A stretch of DNA of 64,000 nucleotides from Saccharibacillus soli (GCA_002189105.1 NIOB01000005.1:231011-295010); one strand, 5' to 3'; counted from the first letter of the stretch, positions 8,391 through 17,397 are shown. Numbers and translations are program-made. The notes: generated from the sequence alone by a model not told the origin.

Positions 8391-8634
8391 CGATTTTCGC
8401 AAAAATCGACTCGATTGACGGTTGGGTTGGCAGCCTGACGCTCCTTGCGGTCATCCGTTGGTTACAGGGATGAACCCGCCCTGGCATTTGGGCGAACCTC
8501 GTCTATACGCCCTAGCGTTTTAACCCCGGCTCTGGTATAGTGAACACGGCGCAACCGGCAGGGAAACCCCGATTTTACTGACTTGTTCACCGTGTTCGCC
8601 GTAGATCTTTTCCCAGAATGGAGTTCATCCGATC

Positions 8635-9624
8635 ATGGCTTATACCAATAAACGTCCGGGCGGCAAGAAACGTCGTCCCGACTCCCAAAAAGACCATTCC
8701 TATGCGGCAAGAGAAGAAGCACGCCGCGCAAAAGTTGAAGCGCAGGAGCGCAGTTTTACCGTGAAAGAAGACGCTGAACTGCTTGCCTTTCTGCTTGGCG
8801 CACTCAGCGGCATGGGTCGCAACTCGGTCAAATCCGTACTGTCCCATGGACAGGTACGCGTAGATGGCGTTCCCGTCACCCGTCACAATCACGAACTGAA
8901 GCCCGGCCAGACGGTCGTTGTGGGCAAAGAACGTGCCAAACCCAAAGTTACGCTGAGAGGCCTGCATATTCTTCATGAAGATGCGGATGTGATCGTCGTG
9001 CGCAAGGAAGCGGGTCTGCTGTCCATGTCTTCCTCCCGCGACGAAGAGAACACCGTGTACCGCCAGCTCATGGCCCACATTCGTCAGACGGATCAGCATG
9101 GACGCTTGTTCGCCCTACAGCTGCTCGAAAAAGACGCTTCCGGCGTCATGCTGCTCGCCCGTAACGAAGCGGCAAAGGATGCACTTCATGAACAATGGAA
9201 TACCGGAACCGCCAAACAGTCGTATACCGTTCTGGTCGAAGGCAAGATCAAGAAGGAGTCCGACACCATCACTTCGTGGCTGCGCGAGACCAAGACGCTC
9301 AAGATGTATGCCAGCAGCAAGCCGGGCGACGGCCTGAACGCTGTCTTGCACTATACGCTGATCCAGGCCAATGCCCAGATGTCGCTGCTGCAAGTCACGA
9401 CAGAGACCAACCGCAAGAACCAGATCCGGGCGCAGTTTGAAGACATCGGACATCCTGTGGTGGGTGATAAAAAGTACGGTTCCACCCTGCGAAATCTCGG
9501 CCGACTGGGCCTGCATGTGCATGAACTCAGCTTCGTTCATCCTACCAGCGGCCAGAGAATGAAATTCGAGACGGATACGCCCAAAGTATTCCTTGCTCCC
9601 TTTAAGGAAAATGAGCAGGCCTAA
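8635..9624 (+). CDS. RluA-family pseudouridine synthase-like protein with altered catalytic site
   Basis: 329 residues. A basic N-terminus (KRPGGKKRRPDSQK) leads into an S4 RNA-binding domain (residues ~38-100: LLAFLLGALSGMGRNSVKSVLSHGQVRVDGVPV), then the RluA catalytic fold (HILHEDADVIVVRKEAGLLS … NRKNQIRAQFEDIGHPVVGDKKYGS … GLHVHELSFVHPTSGQ). The catalytic motif, normally HRLDxxTSG, reads QLLEKDASG here (9118-9144): the aspartate nucleophile is replaced by glutamate and the preceding His-Arg are lost. All later family motifs are intact, so this is not a sequencing shift. It may be inactive as a synthase and act as an RNA-binding protein, or use another residue. Ribosome site GGAG at 8620-8623. 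Its RNA target is unknown. Confidence 0.85.
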   Translation: MAYTNKRPGGKKRRPDSQKDHSYAAREEARRAKVEAQERSFTVKEDAELLAFLLGALSGMGRNSVKSVLSHGQVRVDGVPVTRHNHELKPGQTVVVGKERAKPKVTLRGLHILHEDADVIVVRKEAGLLSMSSSRDEENTVYRQLMAHIRQTDQHGRLFALQLLEKDASGVMLLARNEAAKDALHEQWNTGTAKQSYTVLVEGKIKKESDTITSWLRETKTLKMYASSKPGDGLNAVLHYTLIQANAQMSLLQVTTETNRKNQIRAQFEDIGHPVVGDKKYGSTLRNLGRLGLHVHELSFVHPTSGQRMKFETDTPKVFLAPFKENEQA

Positions 9625-9769
9625 CGCGGCATGAGGTCCATCCTCTCCCAGACAGCACGCGTTATCTGAGGATCTCGACTCTGTTTGCCGGATGATGAAG
9701 ATCTGCCTGTGTATATACCAAACTTTCTGTTCACGAATGTGACGGACGACCGGTGGAAATGCCATCAAC

Positions 9770-9805
9770 AAAAAGTCACGCCTTTTTTCAGGGCGTGACT
9801 TTTTT
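9770..9805. terminator. Intrinsic terminator after the RluA-like gene
   Basis: 13-bp stem AAAAAGTCACGCC / GGCGTGACTTTTT with an 8-base loop and a T6 tail. The symmetric A and T runs also suit the convergent minus-strand gene ending at 9889. Confidence 0.85.
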
Positions 9806-9888
9806 GTGTGATGCGTTCGTGAGACCCTATTAGCCAAGCCTCTCTGCCTGCACCTGACTCTTATAAATGGCTTGAAGCGATCCACACT

Positions 9889-11544
9889 CTACCGCGTATA
9901 CTCGTCAAATGCCACTTCTTGCCCATCGATCTTCGCCTGCGCACTGCCGTCTTCATGCAGCCTCAACTCCAGACGGCGGCTGTGCAGGCTGCGATAGCTC
10001 ACCCCGCCGCCATCTGAAGCAAAAGAAGGGGTTCGGCTTCGCATCAGCTCGGCGAAGGATTCCAGGTCTTCCACGTCGAGGCTCTCGGCTTCCTCTACAC
10101 TGGCGGCTTCCACAACGACAGCCGGATGCTCGCCGCTGCTGCGCACGTTCACCCGATCCGGCAGCTCCTCAACTTCATAATCATGCCGCAGATAGACAGC
10201 GAGATACACACCGGCGACCAGCCCAAACAGCGCCCGCTGTTCCTTGATCCATTCACCTGCGGGCAGCACACCCACAATCGTCGAATCTTCGCCTTGAGGA
10301 ATGGCATAGGCAGCCAGCACCGCGCTGCGATCCGGCAGAATCTTCGCATAAGGACTTTCATGACGCAGATCGCCTTCTCTGTACCCCTGCCCTGGATGAA
10401 TAAAATAAGCCTGATTGACGCTGCTGCCCAGTTCGTAAGATAGCGGAAGCGTAATATCCCAGCGGTGCTGTTCGTTATCGAACTCTTCGGATCGTTCCCA
10501 CATCCCGCCTGCTGCATAGGCATCCGTCAGATACGCATAGCTGTGCAGTTCCCGGTCTGATCCATCTTCCTGCGGTTTGAGAATCTTCTTCTTGACCTCC
10601 ATCGGCACCAGGCGATCCATGGCGGCGCGGCGAACCGCTTCCGGCGCTTCGTAGTACAGGAAGCCCGCATATTCGGCGCGTGCAAGTTTTGGCGGCAGAC
10701 GGAAATCTCCATACTGCAAATAGTCAAAAGCTGCATTGCCATCTCTTGGCGCATCCGTCTCCAGCCCCCGCGCATGCGGGCCTGCCCAGGCCCCCCCAAT
10801 GTAGTGCAGGGAGCGCTCGCTCCACAGGTAATCCAGCATAGCGTTCAGATCGGCTGTGATGTCTTCATCATCCAGCAGCAGACGGGCGCAGGTGAACGCC
10901 TGTATCCAATGCCAGAACCACGGCTGCGAACCGTATTCGTGCATGCCCCGCGATCGGACGCGCTCTAACAGCGCTTTGAGTGAGCAGCGGCCGTCTTCCA
11001 GCAGTTCGTCGTCGCCATAGAACGACCCAAACAGCAGCTTGGCCGCGGTATACTTGGCCTCGTGATGCCCGTACTCCCGCAGCGGCCGATCATAGAATCG
11101 GCCGTCATAGATCGCCTGTAGTGCCGCCTCGAATCGGGCGCCCAGCTCCTGCGGCAGAGACTCGCCGCAGCGCTCGAAGAAATACAGCATCAAGCTGCCC
11201 ATCAATTCGACGGGCAGCGGATGCGGCTCCGCCTGGTCGGGATTGTCACCGAGATTCAGCGGCCAATGGCTGTAAGTCCCGCTGTCCCCGCGGCGGTCCT
11301 GAAGATCCAATACGCGGCCCAATACGGCTTCCGCCGTGCTTTTGGCCTGCTCGCGGTCAAACCGGACCTTGATCTCCGGGTCCGACGCCGCCGCATACAG
11401 ATACGACGCGTAATAAAAGTTATGGCGAATATCATCATGGAACCATAGTCCGCTCGGCAGCAGCTCCTGAGCTGCCGCCTGTGCAGCGACTTTACCAACT
11501 ACCTGTCGGCTTCTCTTTTCGACCGTCAACATGATCGCTTTCAT
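9889..11544 (-). CDS. Uncharacterised protein, probable alpha-helical toroid-like fold
   Basis: 551 residues from the ATG at 11544 (MKAIMLTVEKRS…); ATG 11532 is an equally good start with GGGAGAGG 12 bases upstream. No signal peptide. Repeated amphipathic helices with conserved aromatics (WFHDDIRHNFYYASYLYAA; YGSQPWFWHWIQAFTCARLLL; YIGGAWAGPHARGLETDAPRD) recall alpha/alpha-barrel carbohydrate-active proteins such as heparinase- or GH88-like folds; the C-terminal third (QAYFIHPGQGYREGDLRHESPYAKILPDR…) would be a beta-rich domain. I do not recognise a named family, and no catalytic residues can be assigned. It lies 62 bases downstream of the 178-residue gene, probably in one operon. A polysaccharide-related role is only a guess from the fold. 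Confidence 0.75.
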   Translation of the reverse strand: MKAIMLTVEKRSRQVVGKVAAQAAAQELLPSGLWFHDDIRHNFYYASYLYAAASDPEIKVRFDREQAKSTAEAVLGRVLDLQDRRGDSGTYSHWPLNLGDNPDQAEPHPLPVELMGSLMLYFFERCGESLPQELGARFEAALQAIYDGRFYDRPLREYGHHEAKYTAAKLLFGSFYGDDELLEDGRCSLKALLERVRSRGMHEYGSQPWFWHWIQAFTCARLLLDDEDITADLNAMLDYLWSERSLHYIGGAWAGPHARGLETDAPRDGNAAFDYLQYGDFRLPPKLARAEYAGFLYYEAPEAVRRAAMDRLVPMEVKKKILKPQEDGSDRELHSYAYLTDAYAAGGMWERSEEFDNEQHRWDITLPLSYELGSSVNQAYFIHPGQGYREGDLRHESPYAKILPDRSAVLAAYAIPQGEDSTIVGVLPAGEWIKEQRALFGLVAGVYLAVYLRHDYEVEELPDRVNVRSSGEHPAVVVEAASVEEAESLDVEDLESFAELMRSRTPSFASDGGGVSYRSLHSRRLELRLHEDGSAQAKIDGQEVAFDEYTR

Positions 11545-11606
11545 CCTCTCCCAGCCGTTCTTCCTTCTCGGGATGAAGGCTGTATGCCTCATCATTTCGA
11601 TTTGAT

Positions 11607-12143
11607 TTATGGAGTAATAAAGGGCTGCTGTTCCGGCAGACCCGCTGCAAAATCCCGCGCACATGCTTCCAGCAGCAGGCAGAATGAACGGTTATGCCGG
11701 ATGTAAAAGGACGACAGATCGTAGCGGCGGCGCTGTGGTTCCCAGACCACCAGAATCCGGCGCCCCATTCGGCGCAGGGCGTAATCCACAAAGGGTCGCG
11801 TCTGGGTTCCCTCGTGCAGCGTGACATACGCATACAGAGAATGATCTTCCGGCTCGTCCAGCATACTGACGCCCGCACAGGAAAATTCCGTGCGTACGCC
11901 TGCGGCGTTCAGCAGCCTCAGGCACTCATACAGCTCCGCGTCCACTTCTTCGCCCTCGAACATCCGCGTGCGTTTGGGCACAAGAGTTTTCTTCTCGCGT
12001 TCTGCCCATACCGCCAGTTCCTCGCGGCGCTTGATCCACAGCGGTCGATCCTGCTCGCTCAGCACCACTTCTTCGATTCGTTCGCTGTCCAACACATCCC
12101 TCTCCCATTTCCAGCAGTTCGCCCCATGCAGCTGCTCATTCAC
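11607..12143 (-). CDS. Conserved hypothetical protein, 178 residues
   Basis: 178 residues from a GTG start with AGGAAG 10 bases upstream. The middle contains a striking block RTEFSCAGVSMLDEPEDHSLYAYVTL (given here as its key residues: Cys at ~89, then acidic EPEDH), which looks like a conserved catalytic or binding site; the N-terminal half is rich in charged residues (WIKRREELAVWAEREKK). No membrane segment. I do not recognise the function. The gene leads the likely operon with the 551-residue protein. The region just upstream contains a 14-base direct duplication (12153-12166 and 12169-12182) that duplicates its AGGAAG ribosome site. Confidence 0.7.
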   Translation of the reverse strand: MNEQLHGANCWKWERDVLDSERIEEVVLSEQDRPLWIKRREELAVWAEREKKTLVPKRTRMFEGEEVDAELYECLRLLNAAGVRTEFSCAGVSMLDEPEDHSLYAYVTLHEGTQTRPFVDYALRRMGRRILVVWEPQRRRYDLSSFYIRHNRSFCLLLEACARDFAAGLPEQQPFITP

Positions 12144-12249
12144 TGCCTTAAGGCTTCCTGTCTATTGTGCTTCCTGTCTATTATGACATAACTCATGGAC
12201 TTCGTCGCATATCCAGATGGACACACCGCGCTTGAGAGCGGATCGATGT

Positions 12250-12888
12250 TCAATCCACACGTTCTGCGGAACGTTCGATGGCCTGCGTCACTTCGTTCAA
12301 AGCGAGATTCTTCAGGCGTTCGGCTTGAAGCAGCAGCCGATCCGCCTGATCCCCGTAATCTTCCGCTTCCCGGCGATTCACGCAGGCAGGCAGATTGATC
12401 CGCACCGTCAGATAAGCGGAGCGAGCGGCTGCCTCGAACATGACGATGCCAATGCCCAGATCCGACAGCACATGCTCCCTTGTCGCCTGGGCGATGCCTC
12501 TCGCCTGCTGCAAGCCGCGTACACAGACCTCCATCAGTGCCAGCGGAACCTCGATGGTGCGCCGAACGGCCTGAACAAGCTGCTCATCCTGCGGTGAATC
12601 CGCAGCTTCGCTTGCCTTCAGATAAGCTGCAAAGCTCTGCATATCGTCCGACATCAGCCGTTCGCACTGCGCCGCGATGTCCTTCATCTCCTGCTCGGCT
12701 TCGTCGATGCGTTCCCGTTGGTCAGGCGTACGCTCCCGATGCGATAGAGTAGCTGCCATTGCCGTCATCGCCGAGCCAAGAGCAGCGGCCAGTGCCGACG
12801 TACTGCCTCCTCCCGGCGTTGCTTTCACACTGCCAGCCCGTTCCACGAATTCGCGGATGGTAAAGTCCCAGGGCGTATGTTCAGTCAT
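12250..12888 (-). CDS. Cyclodeaminase/cyclohydrolase family protein (FTCD-C-like)
   Basis: 212 residues. Belongs to the family of formiminotetrahydrofolate cyclodeaminases and methenyl-THF cyclohydrolases, all-helical folate enzymes. The family opening is intact: FTIREFVERAGSVKATPGGGSTSALAAALGSAMTAMA, with the PGGGS turn near residue 26, and the C-terminal DLGIGIVMFEAAARSAYLTVRINLP. The ATG at 12888 is chosen because AGGAGG lies 9 bases upstream; a longer in-frame start at 12963 has none. No hut or glycine-reductase genes are adjacent, so the natural substrate cannot be read from context. Monocistronic on the minus strand. Confidence 0.9.
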   Translation of the reverse strand: MTEHTPWDFTIREFVERAGSVKATPGGGSTSALAAALGSAMTAMAATLSHRERTPDQRERIDEAEQEMKDIAAQCERLMSDDMQSFAAYLKASEAADSPQDEQLVQAVRRTIEVPLALMEVCVRGLQQARGIAQATREHVLSDLGIGIVMFEAAARSAYLTVRINLPACVNRREAEDYGDQADRLLLQAERLKNLALNEVTQAIERSAERVD

Positions 12889-13123
12889 GATCGTTCCTCC
12901 TTTTTTTCTGCCTACAGCTTGTTGTTTCCTCTCTCCCATTACCCAAAGCGATTCAAGGTTCAAATCAAAGTGTTCAAGTCGTGGATGATTCAGTATTCCC
13001 GAACCCTTTGAACGTCTGCCCCTTATTTCTTGGATTTTTTTAACTGGTAAAGAAAGGCTTTATCCACTAAACTAGCGAATAATCCGCTGTTCAATTTTCG
13101 CATATCGTAAAAAGGAGGTTGTC

Positions 13124-14032
13124 ATTCTGCTAAAGAGGCTGCTTCGATTTCTGGGGATCACCCTGTCCGCCCTGCTCCTCGTCTCTCTGATTGCTTTGAT
13201 TCCTCGCAGCTTTAACGTGACGGTCACCTCTACCTACTGGATGGTTCCTGACGGAAGCCTGGACTGGAAAGCCTATGGCCAGAGCATCCGTTCCTTTGCG
13301 TCAGAGCTATTTCAGCAGGGCTCGCTTGGCGTGACCCGCTACGGCGAACCGGTGGGACCCGTCGTGTTAAAAGCGTTGCTGCTAAGTTTGCCTGTCATCT
13401 TGGGAGCTCTGCTCACAGGCTTCCTGCTGGGAATTCCAAAAGGCATGCTGGACTACGCGCTCTCTCGCACCCGTCTGTCCATGCTCGGAAGCGGCATAAC
13501 CTGGATCATGCAGGCGCTGCCTGACTTTTTCATTCTGCTGCTCGTTCGCCGGACGCTGATTCACCATCCCAAATGGGGCATCCAGTTTTTCAATCAGCAG
13601 GGTTGGGAGTCTTTTGTGATTCCAACTGCAATTGCGGCTATTTATCCGATCTTCTATATCGCCAGAGTAACCTCCGCGGCAATCGCTTCCGAAGAAGGCA
13701 AACTCTACATCCAGACCGCACGAGCCAAAGGCCTTCCGGAACATCTCGTATTTACTCGCCATGTGATGGCGAATACTCTGGGACGTGTGCTCACCCATTT
13801 CATGCCGATCGGCGTCTATATTTTGTCCAGTCTGCTGTTGATTGAAGCCCTTCGTAATATGCCGGGTGCAGCCTACCGGATGTTCCAGGCGATTGATTAC
13901 AACAAAGTCTCGGCTTCGACCGGGAATGTGGAACCTGGCGTCATCATCGGGATCGCATTTGGTTTTATGCTGCTGGCCCAGCTCTTTCACTTGATCGGAT
14001 ACCTCGCACGCAGACGCATGTCGCTTCATTAG
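13124..14032 (+). CDS. Oligopeptide-type (DppB/OppB-like) ABC transporter permease with a probable near-cognate start
   Basis: About 302 residues. Binding-protein-dependent permease: the first membrane helix (LLRFLGITLSALLLVSLIALIP) is encoded at about 13136-13204, several more helices follow, and the cytoplasmic coupling loop reads YIQTARAKGLPEHLVFTRHVMANTL (EAA-type, key residues A-KG-L). The AGGAGG site at 13113-13118 has no ATG, GTG or TTG behind it: the next codons in frame are ATT (13124) and CTG (13127). The first standard start, TTG 13196, has no ribosome site and would delete the first helix. So ATT or CTG is the likely start. The second permease follows at 14107. No ATPase or binding protein is nearby, so the substrate is unknown. 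Confidence 0.82.
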   Translation: MLLKRLLRFLGITLSALLLVSLIALIPRSFNVTVTSTYWMVPDGSLDWKAYGQSIRSFASELFQQGSLGVTRYGEPVGPVVLKALLLSLPVILGALLTGFLLGIPKGMLDYALSRTRLSMLGSGITWIMQALPDFFILLLVRRTLIHHPKWGIQFFNQQGWESFVIPTAIAAIYPIFYIARVTSAAIASEEGKLYIQTARAKGLPEHLVFTRHVMANTLGRVLTHFMPIGVYILSSLLLIEALRNMPGAAYRMFQAIDYNKVSASTGNVEPGVIIGIAFGFMLLAQLFHLIGYLARRRMSLH

Positions 14033-14106
14033 ACAGCAGACAGAACAGATCCGTCGAGAGATGAGAGGCACCGGAAAGCAAGATGCGTCAGAAAGGAGCT
14101 TCGCTT

Positions 14107-15000
14107 ATGAAAAAGAATGTCATGCTGTGGATTGGCGGCTCCATGCTGATTCTCTTGTTTGCAACTGCCCTGCTCGGCCCATACCTGCCTTTCATCGACG
14201 CAGACCTGAAGGCAGAGCGTTTCCGTATGGAAAACGGTCACCTGATCCAGGCTCCTTATGATTTTTCTCCCAAAAATCCGCTTGGCTCCAGCAAATTTGG
14301 CGTCGATAATCTCAGCCGGATCGTGGTTGGGGCAAGAGAAACGCTGTTGATCGTGTTCGCCGTCTCTTTGCTCCGCTATGTTATCGGGATTCCCCTGGGT
14401 CTCCTGGCAGAACGAAAAAAAGGCTTCGCCCGTGCCCTGCTCGGCTGGCTAAATGGAGTATTCACGTCCGTGCCTACTCTGTTGATGACCGTGCTGCTGG
14501 CAGCCGTACCGTTCTTCCTCTTTTCTTCCGGACGGCTATATTGGATGATTGCCATCATGGCTCTCGTCGAAGTCGGGCGCGTCGGCTATATTGTCCAGCA
14601 GCAGGCCGCATCGATCACCCGGGAATCGTATACGGAAGCGGGGCGTGCGTTGGGACTTAGACCGATACGGCTGTTAAAAGCTTATTACATTCCCGCCCTG
14701 CTGCCGGAGATGATCGTCAATTTCTGTCTGGATCTTGGCAAGGTGCTGGTGCTGATCGGACAGCTTGGCGTATTAACCGTGTATCTCAACCCCGGTTCTG
14801 CTGAAGCTGGACTCAACAACGAATTTGAATTTGTGAACACAGCCAACGACTGGGGTTCGATGATCTCCGATCACATTCCCGACATGAATACCGGACATTT
14901 CGGCTCCATTCTGGTCCCCATTATTGCCATTGTTTATGCCGTATTTGCCTTTAGTTTGTTTGGAGAAGGGCTTCGCCGACTTCAAAAAGATCAATCCTAA
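14107..15000 (+). CDS. Oligopeptide-type (DppC/OppC-like) ABC transporter permease
   Basis: 297 residues. Starts with a single membrane helix (MLWIGGSMLILLFATALLG), then a periplasm-side loop (KNPLGSSKFGVDNLSRIVVGARETL), as in DppC-type permeases, and five further helices. The coupling loop is YTEAGRALGLRPIRLLKAYYIPALLPEMI in outline (EAA motif, near residue 180). Start ATG 14107 has AAAGGAG 8 bases upstream. It partners the preceding permease, 74 bases away. The ATP-binding subunits and the solute-binding protein must be encoded elsewhere if this is a working importer. Confidence 0.88.
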   Translation: MKKNVMLWIGGSMLILLFATALLGPYLPFIDADLKAERFRMENGHLIQAPYDFSPKNPLGSSKFGVDNLSRIVVGARETLLIVFAVSLLRYVIGIPLGLLAERKKGFARALLGWLNGVFTSVPTLLMTVLLAAVPFFLFSSGRLYWMIAIMALVEVGRVGYIVQQQAASITRESYTEAGRALGLRPIRLLKAYYIPALLPEMIVNFCLDLGKVLVLIGQLGVLTVYLNPGSAEAGLNNEFEFVNTANDWGSMISDHIPDMNTGHFGSILVPIIAIVYAVFAFSLFGEGLRRLQKDQS

Positions 15001-15075
15001 GTGGACGAGTCATGTTATGATAAATTGGAACGTTATCGCTTTCTTCAATTACATGAACCGGGAGTGGATTTATTC

Positions 15076-16068
15076 ATGATTCGATTCGGCATGATCGGTA
15101 CGAATTTTATTACGGAACGTTTTATCGACGCGGCGCGGCAAACGGACGGGATGGAACTAACGGCTATCTATTCGCGCACACCCCAGCGTGCAGAAGAGTT
15201 TGCCAGCCGTTATGGGATCGAGCTTACCTTTACGAGCCTCGATGAAATGGCCGCTTCGGACCGAATCGACGCCGTTTACATTGCCAGCCCCAACTCGCTG
15301 CATGCTGAACAGTCGATTCTATTCCTGAATAGCGGCAAGCATGTCCTATGCGAAAAGCCCATGGCTTCCAATGCGCAGGAAGTTCGTGAGATGTTTGCTG
15401 CGGCTGAGCAAAGCGGAGTCGTGCTGATGGAAGCAGTCAAGACAACGCTGCTGCCCGCCTTCCGCCTGCTGCGCGAGAATCTGCACAAGATCGGAACGAT
15501 TCGCCGCTATTTTGCCAACTACGGCCAATATTCTTCCCGTTATGATGCGTACAAAGAAGGCATGGTTCTTAACGCCTTCCGCCCGGAGTTTTCCAACGGA
15601 GCACTCATGGATCTGGGTCTATATTGTATCTACCCCATGGCGCTGTTATTCGGCAAACCCGAAGAAGTCAAGGCTTCGGCGTTTATGCTGGAATCCGGCG
15701 TGGATGGGGAAGGTACAGTCATTGCCCGTTATGACCAGATGGAAGCGGTCGCAAGTTTCTCCAAGATTACGGACTCCTATGTCCCTTCGGAGATTCAGGG
15801 AGAGCTGGGCAGCATCCTGATCGACAAGATTAGCGAACCCCGCAGCGTGCAGATTCGTTACCGGGATGGAAGCGTTGAAGACCTGAGCGAACCGGCCGGC
15901 AAGCCGGTTATGAGCTATGAATTGCAGGAATTTGTCGATGTTGTCGCCTCGGGCGCCGCAGAATCTTCGGTCAATTCCAAGGCTTGCTCACTGACAGCCG
16001 CTGAGATTATGGAAGAAGCCCGACGGCAGTTTGGCCTGGTCTATCCAGCCGACCGCAAATATTCATAA
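15076..16068 (+). CDS. Gfo/Idh/MocA-family NAD(P)-dependent oxidoreductase (YulF-like)
   Basis: 330 residues. N-terminal Rossmann domain (IRFGMIGTNFITERFIDAA, then AIYSRTPQRAEEFASRYG), the family motif CEKPMASNAQEV near residue 95 with the catalytic-type lysine, and the C-terminal alpha/beta domain (NGALMDLGLYCIYPMALLFG). It closely resembles Bacillus YulF. Start ATG 15076 has GGGAGTGG upstream; the longer GTG at 15001 directly abuts the previous stop and lacks a ribosome site. These enzymes act on sugars or inositols; the substrate here is unknown. It probably shares a transcript with the two permeases, from which it is separated by 75 bases. Confidence 0.92.
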   Translation: MIRFGMIGTNFITERFIDAARQTDGMELTAIYSRTPQRAEEFASRYGIELTFTSLDEMAASDRIDAVYIASPNSLHAEQSILFLNSGKHVLCEKPMASNAQEVREMFAAAEQSGVVLMEAVKTTLLPAFRLLRENLHKIGTIRRYFANYGQYSSRYDAYKEGMVLNAFRPEFSNGALMDLGLYCIYPMALLFGKPEEVKASAFMLESGVDGEGTVIARYDQMEAVASFSKITDSYVPSEIQGELGSILIDKISEPRSVQIRYRDGSVEDLSEPAGKPVMSYELQEFVDVVASGAAESSVNSKACSLTAAEIMEEARRQFGLVYPADRKYS

Positions 16069-16224
16069 GAAAAATATTCACAACAGAAATAATCAAAAAT
16101 TTGACTAATTTTTTCACTTCTTTTGCCTCTTTGTTAGAGTATGATGGTTGTGAGGAGTTTCACGTACTTTCCGTGATCTATCCCACGGCTGGGACTTCCA
16201 CTCTAACGGGACGGTGAATGAACG

Positions 16225-17322
16225 ATGGCTAAACATGTACACTCGATGATAAAAATGGCAGCGGCGGCTGTGATGATCGCTGGTTTATTGAGCGGTTGCG
16301 GACAGGAGCACAGCAACCGCGAGGCATCTGCCCAAACGCAGAAGACTGATCCAGTCTCGGCCACTTTTTATGTCTATGATACGGTGGCTACGATCAAGAT
16401 TTACGATGAGAAGGCAACGGAACAGAATGTGGACGAGATCCGGGACCTGCTGGGCAAGATTGACCGGGAACTGAGCCGAACCAATCCGGACAGCGATCTG
16501 TATAAGGTCAATGCAGCGGCAGGGCAGCAAGCCGTCCAGGTCTCCCAAGGAACCTTCGATGCTGTCAAAAAGGCGCTCGACTACGCCGAGGCGACCCACG
16601 GACTGCTTGATCCTACGGTTGGCCCGCTCATCAATCTGTGGGATATTGGTCATCAAGATGCCAAGGTGCCCAATAAGAATGAACTTGAAACCGCACGGCG
16701 GCTAACGGATTATCACAAGGTGGTGATGGACGAAGCCAATCGAACCATCAAGCTTGAACAGCCAGGCATGGTGCTTGACCTAGGTTCCATAGGCAAAGGA
16801 TATGCGGCTGACCAGGTATCCTTATACATGCAGCAGCATCATCTGAACAGTGCGCTTATCAATCTCGGCGGAAGCAGCATCGTGGCCGTAGGCTCCAAGC
16901 CAGGAGGTGCGGATTGGAACGTCGGTCTTCAAGACCCGGACAAGAATCGGGGCAGCCAATTGGGTACGATCAAGATCAACAACGAGACGATTGATTCGTC
17001 CGGCGTCTATGAACGTTATTTTATGCAGGACGGCGTGCGTTATCACCATATTCTCGATCCACGAACCGGTTATCCCACGCAAAATGGCCTGATGAGCATC
17101 ACGATCGTCAGCGACAACGCGACAGATGCCGATGCCCTGTCCACGGCGGCGTTCGTTATGGGGTTAAAAGACGGCATGGCCTATATCGAAAGGCAAAAAG
17201 GGGTCGAAGCCTTCTTTGTGATGGACGATAACCAGATCTACGCCACCAGTGGACTCAAGGATCGCATCCATCTTACCTCCACCATCTATCATATGGCTGA
17301 CGATCCATCGTCAATCAAATGA
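16225..17322 (+). CDS. apbE: FAD:protein FMN transferase (ApbE), lipoprotein
   Basis: 365 residues. It attaches FMN from FAD to threonine of flavoproteins outside the membrane. An N-terminal lipoprotein signal ends in LSGC (Cys about residue 26). Then FYVYDTVATIKIYD, the FAD-binding region DLGSIGKGYAADQV near residue 185, LINLGGSS, and the metal-binding signature HHILDPRTGYP near residue 270 with DADALSTAAFVMG. Full length for the family. The ribosome site is weak (GACGGTGA). It is monocistronic and ends in a strong terminator. No target flavoprotein (RnfG, NqrC or FMN_bind protein) is adjacent. Confidence 0.95.
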   Translation: MAKHVHSMIKMAAAAVMIAGLLSGCGQEHSNREASAQTQKTDPVSATFYVYDTVATIKIYDEKATEQNVDEIRDLLGKIDRELSRTNPDSDLYKVNAAAGQQAVQVSQGTFDAVKKALDYAEATHGLLDPTVGPLINLWDIGHQDAKVPNKNELETARRLTDYHKVVMDEANRTIKLEQPGMVLDLGSIGKGYAADQVSLYMQQHHLNSALINLGGSSIVAVGSKPGGADWNVGLQDPDKNRGSQLGTIKINNETIDSSGVYERYFMQDGVRYHHILDPRTGYPTQNGLMSITIVSDNATDADALSTAAFVMGLKDGMAYIERQKGVEAFFVMDDNQIYATSGLKDRIHLTSTIYHMADDPSSIK

Positions 17323-17351
17323 CGATGGGCAGTATGCCGCTCCTCCCTAAC

Positions 17352-17397
17352 AAGCCAAAAGCCGACTGGCAGCCAGTCGGCTTTTGGCTTTGTTTTT
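17352..17397. terminator. Strong intrinsic terminator after apbE
   Basis: Perfect 18-bp stem (AAGCCAAAAGCCGACTGG and its complement) with a 3-base loop, then TGTTTTT. It also lies downstream of the convergent nucleotidase gene. Confidence 0.9.
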
